Shown here: positions 47,488-57,156 of the stretch, one piece after another | Layout: each line of letters begins with the position of its first letter | How positions within the stretch are numbered: position 1 is the stretch's first letter | Assembly: GCF_900636915.1 (NCBI RefSeq) | Contig: NZ_LR134327.1 | Span: 1,488,001 to 1,552,000 of the forward strand | Source of the DNA: Aggregatibacter aphrophilus ATCC 33389 | GTDB lineage: Bacteria; Pseudomonadota; Gammaproteobacteria; Enterobacterales; Pasteurellaceae | Direction of reading: 5' to 3' | DNA length: 64,000 bases | Made by a program: the position numbers and the translations under genes | The notes under the pieces: generated by a model | What the model saw: the letters and a program-made list of their open reading frames with translations, nothing else | Databases searched by the model: none | Told to the model about the DNA's origin: nothing

Positions 47488-47517
47488 ATAAGGGCGAATA
47501 TATTAATTCGCCCTTAT
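47488..47517 (-). terminator. Terminator after dolP
   Basis: ATAAGGGCGAAT/ATTCGCCCTTAT, 12-bp perfect stem with a 6-base loop, 8 bases beyond the dolP stop; not USS-derived. Confidence 0.88.
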
Positions 47518-47524
47518 GTTTTGA

Positions 47525-48118
47525 TTAGTTCAAATAATTGAAAACTTTGATTACTTTCGTTACACCGGCGACATTACGTGCAATTTCTGCAGCCGCATTA
47601 CCCTGATCTTGGGTGACATTTCCCATTAAGAACACTTCGTTATTTTCAGTGACGACTTTTACATCGCTAGTTTTTACTTTTGAGTCCACTAGCATTTTGG
47701 ATTTAATTTGGCTAGTGATCCAACTGTCTTTGCTGATTTGGGCAAAATCGACTTTTGGTCCAACGCGTACTTCATTGTAAACATCGTTCACATTTTGCAC
47801 GCCTTTAGCCAAACTGCTGGCGACTTCGCGTAAATTCTCGTTTGGTACTTGGCCGGTTAATAAAATGCGACCGCTGTAAGCGGTAACGCTAATACGGGCT
47901 TCGGATTTGATTTGTTGGTCTTTTTTGATAGCGGAATTTACTCTGGATTCCAAGGTTTCATCATCAAGCTGGGTTCCCATTGAACGTGGGTCGGTGGCTA
48001 CTTTGGTGGCTCCTGCAACGGCGGCACCACCAATCGCGGCTGCAACGCAACCTTGTAACAACATGGCACTACCTAAAACTAACACAAGTTTCTTTAATGG
48101 ACTTGTTAACATAGTCAT
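47525..48118 (-). CDS. dolP: Outer-membrane BON-domain lipoprotein DolP
   Basis: A 197-residue lipoprotein (lipobox LQGC near residue 24) with two BON domains (LESRVNSAIKKDQQIKSEARISVTAYSGRILLTGQV and the second ending VTKVIKVFNYLN). It matches E. coli DolP/YraP, which supports outer-membrane integrity and BAM function at the division site. The neighbours diaA, yraN and lpoA reproduce the E. coli yraMNOP order. The start may be the third codon (MLTSPLKK). AGGAG lies upstream. Confidence 0.92.
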   Translation of the reverse strand: MTMLTSPLKKLVLVLGSAMLLQGCVAAAIGGAAVAGATKVATDPRSMGTQLDDETLESRVNSAIKKDQQIKSEARISVTAYSGRILLTGQVPNENLREVASSLAKGVQNVNDVYNEVRVGPKVDFAQISKDSWITSQIKSKMLVDSKVKTSDVKVVTENNEVFLMGNVTQDQGNAAAEIARNVAGVTKVIKVFNYLN

Positions 48119-48177
48119 CTCCTTTTATGTTTGACAATCGGGCGCTAGTGTGGCTTGGATTGTCGGTTTTTGTCAAG

Positions 48178-48762
48178 TTATGAATGCGAAAATAATTGAA
48201 AATCAATAAGTTCGCAAATACTGTTAATAATAAACAAGTGATTTTCCAGTAGGCGACTTTCCTTAGCACTCGGTACGGCAATGTGTAAATCCTTTTCCGC
48301 CAAAATACCTTGAATATGATCGTTACTGTTACCCGTTAAGACAATGACATTGATCTCTTTGTTCACCGCATGGGTGATGATATTTAATACATTGTTTTCA
48401 TTACCTAACGGCGCAAGTGCGACCAACATATCGCCTTTTTGTGCAAGGGCATTAAATTGGTGTTGATATAACTTTTCCAAGCTGTTGTCAGAAATGAAAG
48501 TAGAACTGACCGCACTATCCAGACTCAACAATACAGAAGGAAAGCTAGGACGTTTTAATTCGTAGCGATTTAATAAATTCGCCACTAAGCATTGGGCATT
48601 AATATAAGAGCGACCATCTCCGCAGACGATCACTTTATTACCTTGTAATAGACAGGTAATCATGCGTTGTACGGCCTCGACAATTTGTGCGCTTAACAGG
48701 CTTTTGGCGTAAATATGAGTTTTGATGTTTTCCTCATATAAGTCATTGAGTTTATTTAACAT
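48178..48762 (-). CDS. diaA: DnaA initiator-associating protein DiaA (SIS domain)
   Basis: A 194-residue SIS-domain protein of the GmhA/DiaA group: LSAQIVEAVQRMITCLLQGNKVIVCGDGRSYINAQCLVANLLNRYELKRPSFPSVLLS. E. coli DiaA is a tetramer that binds DnaA and promotes its assembly at oriC. Its position between yraN and dolP favours DiaA over the heptose isomerase GmhA. An internal reverse USS-like ACCGCACTAT lies near 48508. Confidence 0.88.
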   Translation of the reverse strand: MLNKLNDLYEENIKTHIYAKSLLSAQIVEAVQRMITCLLQGNKVIVCGDGRSYINAQCLVANLLNRYELKRPSFPSVLLSLDSAVSSTFISDNSLEKLYQHQFNALAQKGDMLVALAPLGNENNVLNIITHAVNKEINVIVLTGNSNDHIQGILAEKDLHIAVPSAKESRLLENHLFIINSICELIDFQLFSHS

Positions 48763-48767
48763 AGTGA

Positions 48768-49127
48768 TTAATCAAGAAAATTAGGAAGCCATTGAATATC
48801 TTGTTCGGTTTTGCCGAAAGCGATTAAATCGAAACGGCAATCTGTATCCTCTAGGCTTTGTTCCCGCTGTGCCAACCAGAGAGCGGCTGCATCTAACCAA
48901 CGTTGTTGTTTTCTCCAATCCACACTTTCTATGGCTGAACCGAAATGATCATTTTTACGCTGGCGGACTTCCACAAACACAATGGTGCTTTGATCCAACA
49001 TAATCAGATCCAGTTCACCACATTTGAAAGTTTGATTGGCTGCAAGAAAAATTAAGCCTTGAGATTCTAAAAAGAGGCGAGCTTTGTGTTCAAATCTCGC
49101 CCCTTGTTGACGTTTTAGAGAGAACAT
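48768..49127 (-). CDS. yraN: YraN, UPF0102 endonuclease-fold protein
   Basis: A 119-residue UPF0102 protein. The family has a Holliday-junction-resolvase-like fold; here the conserved stretches G-x2-E-x3-A-x2-L-x5-L ([22 protein letters not shown]) and [23 protein letters not shown], with the D...ExR/K acidic pattern, are visible. The biological role is unknown. It lies 9 bases from lpoA and 5 bases from diaA in the conserved cluster. Confidence 0.92.
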   Translation of the reverse strand: MFSLKRQQGARFEHKARLFLESQGLIFLAANQTFKCGELDLIMLDQSTIVFVEVRQRKNDHFGSAIESVDWRKQQRWLDAAALWLAQREQSLEDTDCRFDLIAFGKTEQDIQWLPNFLD

Positions 49128-49136
49128 AAGTTCAAC

Positions 49137-50852
49137 TTAGTTTAATACCTGAATGCCACCGTTTTGGTATTGGAACCAAGTCATATCACGTTCGATGTTA
49201 CAGTTTGGACCTGCGCTTAATTTACCGGTTAAGCCGTCAATTTGATAACCCGGCACTTGGCGCAGTTCATTGAAGTGATTGATTAACAACCAAGAATCGG
49301 CACCCATAGCGTATAAACGCATGAGAGAGTAGTCGCCGTTAGTATCGGTTGAGATTTTTTGATATTGTGCAGAATCTGTGTCTTTAAAGAATGGAATATC
49401 ACTAAATTGCAATCCGTTCATTAACAAGCGGTATTCCGGTCCGTTGTTGGACGAATTGCTTCGTGAGCTGGCATATAATTTAACGTTATTGCCGCTATTA
49501 TCAATGACGGATTTAACATCAGCCAATTCTTCACTTTTCGCTACAATGTAAAGGCCTTGCACTTTTTGACCTTGCAATGCCACGCCCACATCACCGGCTT
49601 GGTTATAATATTTGATGTTAGCGTCGGTACCTGAAAGTTGTTGCCAACGAATGTTAAATGCGGTGGCAGTGCGTTGACCTAAGTCACCTTGCGGAACAGC
49701 AACCATTGGATCACGAATACCGTCTTTCCATATTTTGTTTGCAGCGGATTCCGCTTCATCTTCAGGAGATAAACCGTAGTAGCAAACTTGACCGATAGCA
49801 CGGGCATTTGGTGTGGAGTTTAACGCAAGCACATCAATGCCTTGAATTGCAGAAGGATTGCTTAATACACTGTCAACGTTTTGTTTCAATAATGGGCCGA
49901 TAAGCGCACGAACACCGGCTTGTTTGGCTTGTTCGATAATCTCATTTACCGGGGTGGTGACAGTGTCGTAAACCTGAACTTGAATAGTAGTGTCATCACC
50001 TTTGGCTGCATCGAAACCGGATTTGATAGTGTTACCTAAAATCTGACCATTACCACTTAATGGTAAAAGTAATGCTACTTGAGAAAGGGATGTTTGTTGG
50101 AAATTAAACAAACCTTGTAATTCGGTTGGGAATAAGTAGGCGGCAGAATGGTTCGGATAAGACGATTTCCAGTTTTGCAATGCTTGGCTTAATTGTGCCG
50201 GTTGATTTAAGTTGTCGTTATAAGCACGGGATAAAGCCAACCAGCCGGCTAGTGCCAAGTTGCCTTCATCAGGTGCATTTAATAAACCACGATTCGCACG
50301 ACGTAATAACGCCCAAGTGCGGTCGTTATTTTCCTGTTTTCGTTGGGTATCGGTTAATACTTGATCCATTTGAATGCGCGCTTTTACTGCGTCAATAATG
50401 GCATTTTTATTTTCTGCTACACGGGCTTGAACGGCGTAATAACGACCTAGTTGAGAGGCGCTTAATTGAGTTAAGTCCACGGTACGCAATAAATTTTCCG
50501 CTTCTTGGTTTTGTCCTTTTACGGCCGCAATGTTTGCATCAATAAGGGATTTATCTAACAATTGCTCCGGATTTAATTCAGTTAATTCATTTAATAAGGA
50601 CTGGGCTTGCGCCACTTTATTTTCTGCCACTAATGCGCGAGCAGCTAAAAGTTTATAGGTTTGTTGGTCTTCAAGATCTTGTGTTTGTCCGATCTTATTC
50701 ATATAAAATTCGGAACTGGCATACGCGTCTTTTTTTAGTTCGCCGGTGAAACTGCTACCAAAAAAGTTAGTGGTACAGCCGGCTAAAAACAGCGTAAATA
50801 AAAAAGGCATTAATTGTTTTTTTAAATTAATGCGTTGTAATAGAATAGACAT
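49137..50852 (-). CDS. lpoA: Outer-membrane lipoprotein activator of PBP1a, LpoA
   Basis: LpoA (571 residues) is an outer-membrane lipoprotein that reaches through the peptidoglycan to activate PBP1a transpeptidase. The signal peptide ends in lipobox LAGC (Cys26). A helical TPR-like N-domain (about 40-250) is followed by a periplasmic-binding-protein-like C-domain (QVALLLPLSGNGQILGNTIKSGFDAAKG). I chose ATG 50852, with GGAG upstream, because the in-frame extension has no ribosome site and would mask the signal peptide. Divergent from rsmI, as in E. coli. Confidence 0.94.
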   Translation of the reverse strand: MSILLQRINLKKQLMPFLFTLFLAGCTTNFFGSSFTGELKKDAYASSEFYMNKIGQTQDLEDQQTYKLLAARALVAENKVAQAQSLLNELTELNPEQLLDKSLIDANIAAVKGQNQEAENLLRTVDLTQLSASQLGRYYAVQARVAENKNAIIDAVKARIQMDQVLTDTQRKQENNDRTWALLRRANRGLLNAPDEGNLALAGWLALSRAYNDNLNQPAQLSQALQNWKSSYPNHSAAYLFPTELQGLFNFQQTSLSQVALLLPLSGNGQILGNTIKSGFDAAKGDDTTIQVQVYDTVTTPVNEIIEQAKQAGVRALIGPLLKQNVDSVLSNPSAIQGIDVLALNSTPNARAIGQVCYYGLSPEDEAESAANKIWKDGIRDPMVAVPQGDLGQRTATAFNIRWQQLSGTDANIKYYNQAGDVGVALQGQKVQGLYIVAKSEELADVKSVIDNSGNNVKLYASSRSNSSNNGPEYRLLMNGLQFSDIPFFKDTDSAQYQKISTDTNGDYSLMRLYAMGADSWLLINHFNELRQVPGYQIDGLTGKLSAGPNCNIERDMTWFQYQNGGIQVLN

Positions 50853-50928
50853 AATTACTCCATTGGTTGAAACAATCGAAGAGATCTTACTTATCTCCCC
50901 AACTAAAATCAAATAAAAGAAATCGTAA

Positions 50929-51777
50929 ATGAGCAATTCAAACGGAATTTTATATATCGTCGCAACGCCTATCGGCAACTTGCAGGACATTACTCAACGT
51001 GCATTAGATACCTTCCAACAAGTTGATCTCATTGCCGCAGAAGACACCCGTCACAGCGGTTTATTATTAAGTCATTACGGCATTAAAAAACCGTTTTTTG
51101 CCTTGCATGATCATAATGAACAGCAAAAAGCCGGCGCGTTGGTAGAAAAACTCTTACAAGGCGTCAATATCGCGTTGATTTCCGATGCTGGTACCCCATT
51201 AATCAGTGATCCCGGATTTCATGTGGTGCGTCAATGTCGTCAGGCAGGAATTCAGGTTGTGCCGTTGCCGGGGGCCTGTGCGGCGATTACGGCATTATGC
51301 GCTTCCGGCATAGCTTCCGATCGTTTTTGTTTTGAAGGGTTCTTGCCGGCAAAAAGTAAAGCCCGCTTAGATAGATTAAAAAACGTGGCAAAAGAAGACC
51401 GTACTTTGATTTTCTATGAATCTACCCATCGTATTTTAGATAGCCTTGCGGATATGCAAACTGTGTTTGGCGCTGAGCGTTATGTGGTGTTGGCGCGTGA
51501 AATTACCAAAACATGGGAAACGATCCATGGCGACAAATTAGCCGATTTAATCGCTTGGTTGGCACAAGATCCGAATCGTACCAAAGGAGAAATGGTCGTT
51601 ATTGTTGAAGGCGATACAAAAGAAGACAGCAGCGAAGAAATCTCCCCGCAAGCGGTAAAAGCCCTTGAATTGATTAGTCAAGAATTGCCGTTGAAAAAAG
51701 CAGCGGCCATTGTAGCGGAGCTTTACGGCTATAAGAAAAATCAGTTGTATCAGTTCGGATTGGAGTTTTTGAGTTAA
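50929..51777 (+). CDS. rsmI: 16S rRNA 2'-O-ribose C1402 methyltransferase RsmI
   Basis: RsmI (282 residues) methylates the 2'-OH of C1402 in the ribosomal P site. Tetrapyrrole-methylase-fold motifs: [15 protein letters not shown] at the N-terminus, [34 protein letters not shown] and [21 protein letters not shown] overlaps its stop codon (TTAAAAGTGCGGT at about 51774), which looks like part of its 3' end signal. Confidence 0.96.
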   Translation: MSNSNGILYIVATPIGNLQDITQRALDTFQQVDLIAAEDTRHSGLLLSHYGIKKPFFALHDHNEQQKAGALVEKLLQGVNIALISDAGTPLISDPGFHVVRQCRQAGIQVVPLPGACAAITALCASGIASDRFCFEGFLPAKSKARLDRLKNVAKEDRTLIFYESTHRILDSLADMQTVFGAERYVVLAREITKTWETIHGDKLADLIAWLAQDPNRTKGEMVVIVEGDTKEDSSEEISPQAVKALELISQELPLKKAAAIVAELYGYKKNQLYQFGLEFLS

Positions 51778-51849
51778 AAGTGCGGTCGGTTTTCAACGTG
51801 TTTTTTATCTCGGAAATCGCTAAATGCCATTTTCGCTTTCTTCCATATA

Positions 51850-51880
51850 AATAAGGCGAGAGGAAAATCTCTCGCCCATA
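51850..51880 (-). terminator. Terminator after glpK
   Basis: GGCGAGAG/CTCTCGCC stem (51855-51862 with 51869-51876), 6-base loop, followed on the minus strand by a T-rich stretch; serves glpK and possibly rsmI. Confidence 0.82.
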
Positions 51881-51908
51881 TATAAAAGGTGTAGGAAGGT
51901 TAAATTTT

Positions 51909-53408
51909 TTATTCCTCTTCCCACGCCAATGCACGCTGAACCGCTTTTTTCCAACCTTGATAAAGTGCAGTGCGTTTTTCTGGTGTTTCTTTCGGTTCAA
52001 ATGTCCGTTCAACAATAGCCTTGCCACGCAATTCTTCCAAATCCTTCCAGAATCCTACAGCAAGTCCTGCCAAATAGGCGGCGCCGAGCGCGGTAACTTC
52101 GCGTACTTTTGGACGTTCTACTTTCACATCTAAAATATCTGCTTGGAATTGCATTAAGAAGTTATTCGCAACGGCACCACCGTCCACACGTAAAGCCGCT
52201 AATTTTTCGCCACTGTCCGATTGCATCGCATCTAACACCTCACGGGTTTGGTAGGCGATAGCTTCTAGCGTGGCACGGACGATGTGGTTGCGGTTGGCAC
52301 CACGGGATAAGCCGACAATCGCACCGCGTGCATACGGATCCCAATATGGTGCGCCTAAACCGGTAAAGGCAGGAACGACATACACGCCATTGGTATCTTT
52401 CACTTTAGTGGCGAAATATTCGGAATCGGCGCTGTCGTGAATTAAACGCAATTCGTCACGCAACCATTGAATAGAGGCGCCGCCCATAAAAATGGAACCC
52501 TCTAAGGCATAGCAAGGCTCACCTTTGGCATTGCATGCGATGGTGGTGAGCAATCCGTTTTTAGATTCGACAGCTCTGTCACCCGTGTTCATCAACATAA
52601 AGCAACCGGTACCATAGGTATTTTTTGCCATGCCGGCATCTACGCATAAATGACCATAAAGTGCAGCTTGTTGGTCACCGGCAATACCTGCTACCGGAAT
52701 CCGTACACCGCCTTTACCCCCAATGTTGGTTTGTCCGTAAACTTCGGAGGAGTTACATACTTTCGGTAACATAGCTTTTGGAATATCCAACAACTCAAGC
52801 ATTTTGTCATCCCATTGCTTGGTATGGATATTAAATAGCATAGTACGGGATGCATTGGTGTAGTCGGTGACATGGGCACGACCTTGGGTGAGTTTCCAAA
52901 CTAACCATGTATCCACGGTGCCGAATAATAATTCGCCTTTTTCAGCACGTTCTCTGGCGCCTTCTACATGATCTAAAATCCATTTAATTTTTGTCCCCGA
53001 AAAGTAAGGGTCAACCACGAGTCCGGTGGTTTTACGAATATAGCTTTCGTGCCCATCGGCTTTTAATTGGGTACAAATATCGGCAGTACGACGACATTGC
53101 CAAACGATAGCGTTATAAATCGGTTTACCCGTTTCTTTTTCCCATACGATGGTTGTTTCACGTTGGTTAGTAATCCCGATAGCAGCAATTTTATCGGAGG
53201 TAATGCCTGCTTTAGCAACGACTTCATTTAACGTAGAGCTTTGGCTGGCCCAAATCTCCATTGGGTTATGTTCAACCCAACCGGCTTGCGGATAAATTTG
53301 GGTGAATTCGCGTTGCGCCACTTCAATGATGTTGGCATTTTTATCTAATAAAACCGCACGGGAGCTTGTGGTACCTTGGTCGAGAGCGATAATGTATTCT
53401 TGGGTCAT
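51909..53408 (-). CDS. glpK: Glycerol kinase
   Basis: GlpK (499 residues) phosphorylates glycerol to glycerol 3-phosphate, trapping it in the cell. FGGY-kinase motifs: [15 protein letters not shown] near residue 8, [25 protein letters not shown], and the nucleotide region [16 protein letters not shown] signature near [23 protein letters not shown] chose the ATG at 53408 because the upstream in-frame extension runs into glpF. It is 26 bases downstream of glpF and probably co-transcribed. A reverse USS-like sequence with one change (AAAGTGCAGT) lies near 51962. Confidence 0.96.
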   Translation of the reverse strand: MTQEYIIALDQGTTSSRAVLLDKNANIIEVAQREFTQIYPQAGWVEHNPMEIWASQSSTLNEVVAKAGITSDKIAAIGITNQRETTIVWEKETGKPIYNAIVWQCRRTADICTQLKADGHESYIRKTTGLVVDPYFSGTKIKWILDHVEGARERAEKGELLFGTVDTWLVWKLTQGRAHVTDYTNASRTMLFNIHTKQWDDKMLELLDIPKAMLPKVCNSSEVYGQTNIGGKGGVRIPVAGIAGDQQAALYGHLCVDAGMAKNTYGTGCFMLMNTGDRAVESKNGLLTTIACNAKGEPCYALEGSIFMGGASIQWLRDELRLIHDSADSEYFATKVKDTNGVYVVPAFTGLGAPYWDPYARGAIVGLSRGANRNHIVRATLEAIAYQTREVLDAMQSDSGEKLAALRVDGGAVANNFLMQFQADILDVKVERPKVREVTALGAAYLAGLAVGFWKDLEELRGKAIVERTFEPKETPEKRTALYQGWKKAVQRALAWEEE

Positions 53409-53434
53409 GTGAATCTCCTTACGATATGAAAAAA

Positions 53435-54229
53435 TTATGAATTGGAACAAGTACATGGCAAATGTTTGCCGATAAGGCGTTGGTAGCCCCAAGCACCGAG
53501 TAAACCACCAATCATTGGTGCAATTAAAGGCACAAGGAAATAAGGAATATCTCGTCCGCCGGTAAGTGCAATCTCTCCCCAACCTGCGAAATAAGCTAAT
53601 AATTTAGGGCCGAAATCACGTGCCGGGTTCATGGCAAATCCGGTTAATGGACCGGTTGCACCACCGATCACGGCAATGAGCAAGCCGATTAATAATGGTG
53701 CCATTGGTCCTTTAGGTACACCGTTACCATCATCGGTCAGGGCTAGGATCAATCCCATCAAAATAGCGGTAATTACCATTTCCACTAAAAAGGCTTTATA
53801 AATACTAATATTTGGATGAGGGTAGGTTGAAAAAACATTGGCAACACCAACGGTTTCTCCGCGAACGATATTTTGTGCGGCTTCCGTTGCTGCAAAAAGA
53901 TCTTGGTAAAGCAAATAGATTAACGCGGCGGCAACAAACGCACCGGCAATTTGCGAGATGATATAAGGGAGTACTTTTTTGCCGTCAAAGCAGGCAAATT
54001 TCCATAACGCAAGAGTAACGGCAGGGTTTAAATGTGCACCTGATACACCGGCTGTGCAATACACTGCCATCGCAACACCCAACCCCCACATAATGGAGAT
54101 CTCCCATAGACCGAATGTTGCTCCGGCCAGTTTGGCGGCGGCAACACAACCACAACCGAAAAAGATAAGCAATCCGGTACCTAAAAATTCGGCAATGCAA
54201 GCGCCTTTTAATGATTGATTTAGAGCCAT
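53435..54229 (-). CDS. glpF: Glycerol facilitator (aquaglyceroporin)
   Basis: GlpF (264 residues) lets glycerol diffuse through the inner membrane. It has six membrane segments and the two NPA-type half-helices, [12 protein letters not shown] and [12 protein letters not shown]. The aspartate after the second NPAR (GlpF-type, not water-specific AqpZ) supports glycerol transport. I chose the ATG at 54229 (MALNQSLKG) with an AAGGAGAAAAT ribosome site. It shares the regulated intergenic region with glpD. Confidence 0.95.
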   Translation of the reverse strand: MALNQSLKGACIAEFLGTGLLIFFGCGCVAAAKLAGATFGLWEISIMWGLGVAMAVYCTAGVSGAHLNPAVTLALWKFACFDGKKVLPYIISQIAGAFVAAALIYLLYQDLFAATEAAQNIVRGETVGVANVFSTYPHPNISIYKAFLVEMVITAILMGLILALTDDGNGVPKGPMAPLLIGLLIAVIGGATGPLTGFAMNPARDFGPKLLAYFAGWGEIALTGGRDIPYFLVPLIAPMIGGLLGAWGYQRLIGKHLPCTCSNS

Positions 54230-54318
54230 ATTTTCTCCTTGTATGATGGGACATGGTGAACATTTTGTTTTCATTACCGCGCAATTGTATTTTCGACAAC
54301 GAGTTGTTTTGAAAATGA

Positions 54319-54348
54319 AACCTAGCATATAACAAAATGGAATGTCAA
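54319..54348 (-). promoter_or_regulatory. Predicted glpFK promoter
   Basis: On the minus strand: perfect -35 TTGACA (54348-54343), 18-bp spacer, extended -10 TGCTAGGTT (-10 hexamer 54324-54319). Confidence 0.6.
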
Positions 54349-54392
54349 ATTAATGAATAAAATTTCCTATCGCAAACAGAAATTTCACAAAT

Positions 54393-54408
54393 TGTGAGTA
54401 CGATCACA
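54393..54408. promoter_or_regulatory. CRP site 1 in the glpF-glpD intergenic region
   Basis: TGTGA-GTACGA-TCACA is a perfect match to both CRP half-sites with the correct 6-bp spacer. The site centre lies roughly 88 bp upstream of the predicted glpF start point. The adjacent TCACAAATTGTGA is a second small palindrome. Confidence 0.8.
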
Positions 54409-54425
54409 GAATATTTTATCGTTTT

Positions 54426-54439
54426 AGCAAACGTTTGCT
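54426..54439. promoter_or_regulatory. Perfect LacI/PurR-type palindrome between glpF and glpD
   Basis: AGCAAACGTTTGCT is a 14-bp perfect palindrome with the central CG pair typical of LacI/GalR-family operators. Its core GCAAACGTTTGC equals the PurR consensus core. It lies between the two CRP sites. It does not resemble the E. coli GlpR operator as I know it. Confidence 0.6.
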
Positions 54440-54456
54440 TATAACCTAAAGTTAAG

Positions 54457-54472
54457 CGTGATCATGATCACA
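54457..54472. promoter_or_regulatory. CRP site 2 upstream of glpD
   Basis: CGTGA-TCATGA-TCACA differs from the CRP consensus at one half-site base. Its centre lies about 70 bp before the start point predicted from a -10 TATTAT at 54522-54527, a usual class I activator distance. The 363-base intergenic region holds no gene. Confidence 0.72.
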
Positions 54473-54592
54473 ATATCAAAAAATCATGAGAGTTTTTGTT
54501 TCCTTTATTTTCGTTTGGTGTGCTATTATGAGCATAAACGAATATTTAGTTTTAAAAATAACCAAATTTGACTTCAATCTTCGAGGTGGAAA

Positions 54593-56185
54593 ATGCAAAG
54601 AAATACAGAACTTGAAAAAGTTAAAAGTACCGAAAAATGGGATTTTATTGTTATCGGTGGTGGAGCTAGTGGTTTAGGTATTGCGCTAGACTCAGCTTCT
54701 CGTGGCTATAAAACACTTTTGTTGGAAGGGTATGACTTTGCTAAAGGTACATCAAGTCGTAGTACAAAATTAGTACACGGGGGGGTTCGTTATTTGGCTG
54801 CTGGTGATGTTGCTTTAGTAAAAGAAGCCTTACGTGAACGTGGTCGTTTGTCAAAAAATGCTTCACATTTATTTAAAAATCAAAACTTTATTATCCCTAA
54901 TTATAATTTTATTGACAGTGTGAAATACCGCATTGGTTTAGGTTTATATGATTATTTATCCGCCGATTTAAGTTTGGGTAAAACGATTGCGATTAATAAA
55001 GACACCACAATGGAACGTTTGCCTACGTTAAATGGCACAGGTTTGAAAAACGGGGTCGTATATAAAGACGGTCAGTTTGATGATTCCCGCTTAGCGATTA
55101 ATATTGCACAAACTGTGGTTGAGCAAGGCGGTACCGTATTAAATTATGCTAAGGTAGTTGAATTATTGAAAGATGCACAAGGCAAAATTAACGGCGTCAA
55201 GTTTATTGATCAATTAAATGGTGAAGAGTTCTGTGTAAAAGGCACAGCAGTAATTAATGCTACCGGTGTGTTTATGAATGATATTTTATCTATGGATCAC
55301 GGTACTGACAAAAAATTCGTGGTGCCAAGCCAAGGGGTTCACCTTGTTTTAGACAAATCTTTCTTGCCAAGTGATGATGCATTAATGATTCCAAAAACTT
55401 CTGATGGCCGTGTGTTGTTTGCCGTGCCATGGCATGAAAGAATTGTCGTAGGAACAACCGATACATTGATGAAGGAACCTTCTTATGAGCCGGTTGCCTT
55501 GGAACAAGAAATTCAGTTCATTTTGGATACTGCTGGCCAATATTTAACGAAGAAACCGACACGCGACGATGTGTTGAGTATTTTCGCAGGTCTTCGTCCA
55601 TTGGCTGCACCGGAAAAATCCGGTCAAAGCACTAAGGAAGTTTCTCGTAGCCATAAAGTTGTCGTAAGTGATAGTGGCTTGGTAACAATCACTGGTGGTA
55701 AATGGACAACTTATCGTCAAATGTCCGAAGATACTGTTGAGGAAGCCTTGAAAGTGCATCCGCAATTAGCGAAAAAAGCCTGCGTCACAACGAATTTAGC
55801 CATTCACGGCAAAATTCCGGCAGAGCAAGTGGATCTAAGAAATCATCTTTATATTTATGGTTCCGACATTCCGGCAATTAAAGCATTGGAAACCGAAAAT
55901 CCGGAATTTGCTGCGAAGATTCACCCTCGTCATCCAAATACGGTTGCTGAGGTGGTTTGGGCTGTGCGTGAAGAAATGGCTGAGTCAGTGGAGGATGTAT
56001 TAGCCCGTCGTGTTCGTTTGCTGTTCTTAGATGCTCGTGCAGCCATTGATAGTGCCGCAAAAGTTGCAAATATCATGGCAAAAGAATTGAATAAAGATGA
56101 GCAATGGGAGCGTGATCAAACGGCAAAATTCTTAGATATTGCTAAACACTATTTACTTGTTGATTACGCGCCACAAGTCGCCTAA
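54593..56185 (+). CDS. glpD: FAD-dependent glycerol-3-phosphate dehydrogenase/oxidase
   Basis: A 530-residue flavoprotein that oxidises glycerol 3-phosphate to dihydroxyacetone phosphate, feeding electrons to quinone. It has the FAD motif IGGGASGLGIALDSASRG (22-39), the family signature TSSRSTKLVHGGVRYL, NATGVFMNDI, the substrate region GTTDT and a C-terminal GlpD helical domain. The motif KLVHGGVRYL and the length differ from E. coli GlpD (KLIHGGLRYLE, 501 residues), so it belongs to a different GlpD branch. It is divergent from glpFK and completes the glycerol pathway. AGGTGG precedes the ATG. Confidence 0.9.
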   Translation: MQRNTELEKVKSTEKWDFIVIGGGASGLGIALDSASRGYKTLLLEGYDFAKGTSSRSTKLVHGGVRYLAAGDVALVKEALRERGRLSKNASHLFKNQNFIIPNYNFIDSVKYRIGLGLYDYLSADLSLGKTIAINKDTTMERLPTLNGTGLKNGVVYKDGQFDDSRLAINIAQTVVEQGGTVLNYAKVVELLKDAQGKINGVKFIDQLNGEEFCVKGTAVINATGVFMNDILSMDHGTDKKFVVPSQGVHLVLDKSFLPSDDALMIPKTSDGRVLFAVPWHERIVVGTTDTLMKEPSYEPVALEQEIQFILDTAGQYLTKKPTRDDVLSIFAGLRPLAAPEKSGQSTKEVSRSHKVVVSDSGLVTITGGKWTTYRQMSEDTVEEALKVHPQLAKKACVTTNLAIHGKIPAEQVDLRNHLYIYGSDIPAIKALETENPEFAAKIHPRHPNTVAEVVWAVREEMAESVEDVLARRVRLLFLDARAAIDSAAKVANIMAKELNKDEQWERDQTAKFLDIAKHYLLVDYAPQVA

Positions 56186-56206
56186 TTATCTCCATCTCCT
56201 GAAATT

Positions 56207-56232
56207 AAAGGCAACATTAGGTTGCCTTTTTT
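56207..56232 (+). terminator. Terminator after glpD
   Basis: AAAGGCAAC/GTTGCCTTT perfect stem (56207-56215 with 56221-56229), 5-base loop, T-run. Confidence 0.92.
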
Positions 56233-56286
56233 ATACCTAATATTTAACTGTAATGAGTTATTTTGTTGTTTTTTGCAAGTTAATAT

Positions 56287-56318
56287 AAACAAAAAGCACC
56301 GAAAAGTGCTTTTTGTTT
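56287..56318 (-). terminator. Terminator after azoR
   Basis: AAACAAAAAGCAC/GTGCTTTTTGTTT (56287-56299 with 56306-56318), 13-bp stem; T-rich in both directions, 14 bases beyond the azoR stop. Confidence 0.85.
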
Positions 56319-56332
56319 ATTTATCATAGCTC

Positions 56333-56977
<645 letters not shown>

Positions 56978-57156
56978 TTAACCTTGTTAGTATTGATAAT
57001 TTTATCGAAACCTTATGAAAGATAAAGTTGCTTTTCTGAAAAGCAATATTAACAATGAGTTAATAATCCAATACATTTTATTGTGAAGATAGCTTTCAAC
57101 GGCTTGTTCTTCTATAATTTGGCTTTCGTTTATTATACTAAAATTAAGGAAAAATT

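Noticed and set aside
49137..50990. Longer LpoA beginning at 50990
   Set aside because: It would bury the lipoprotein signal peptide and overlap the rsmI start region; ATG 50852 has a ribosome site and an immediate signal peptide.
51909..53582. Longer GlpK beginning at 53582
   Set aside because: The extension is antisense-like reading of the glpF 3' end in another frame; the ATG at 53408 matches the family start.
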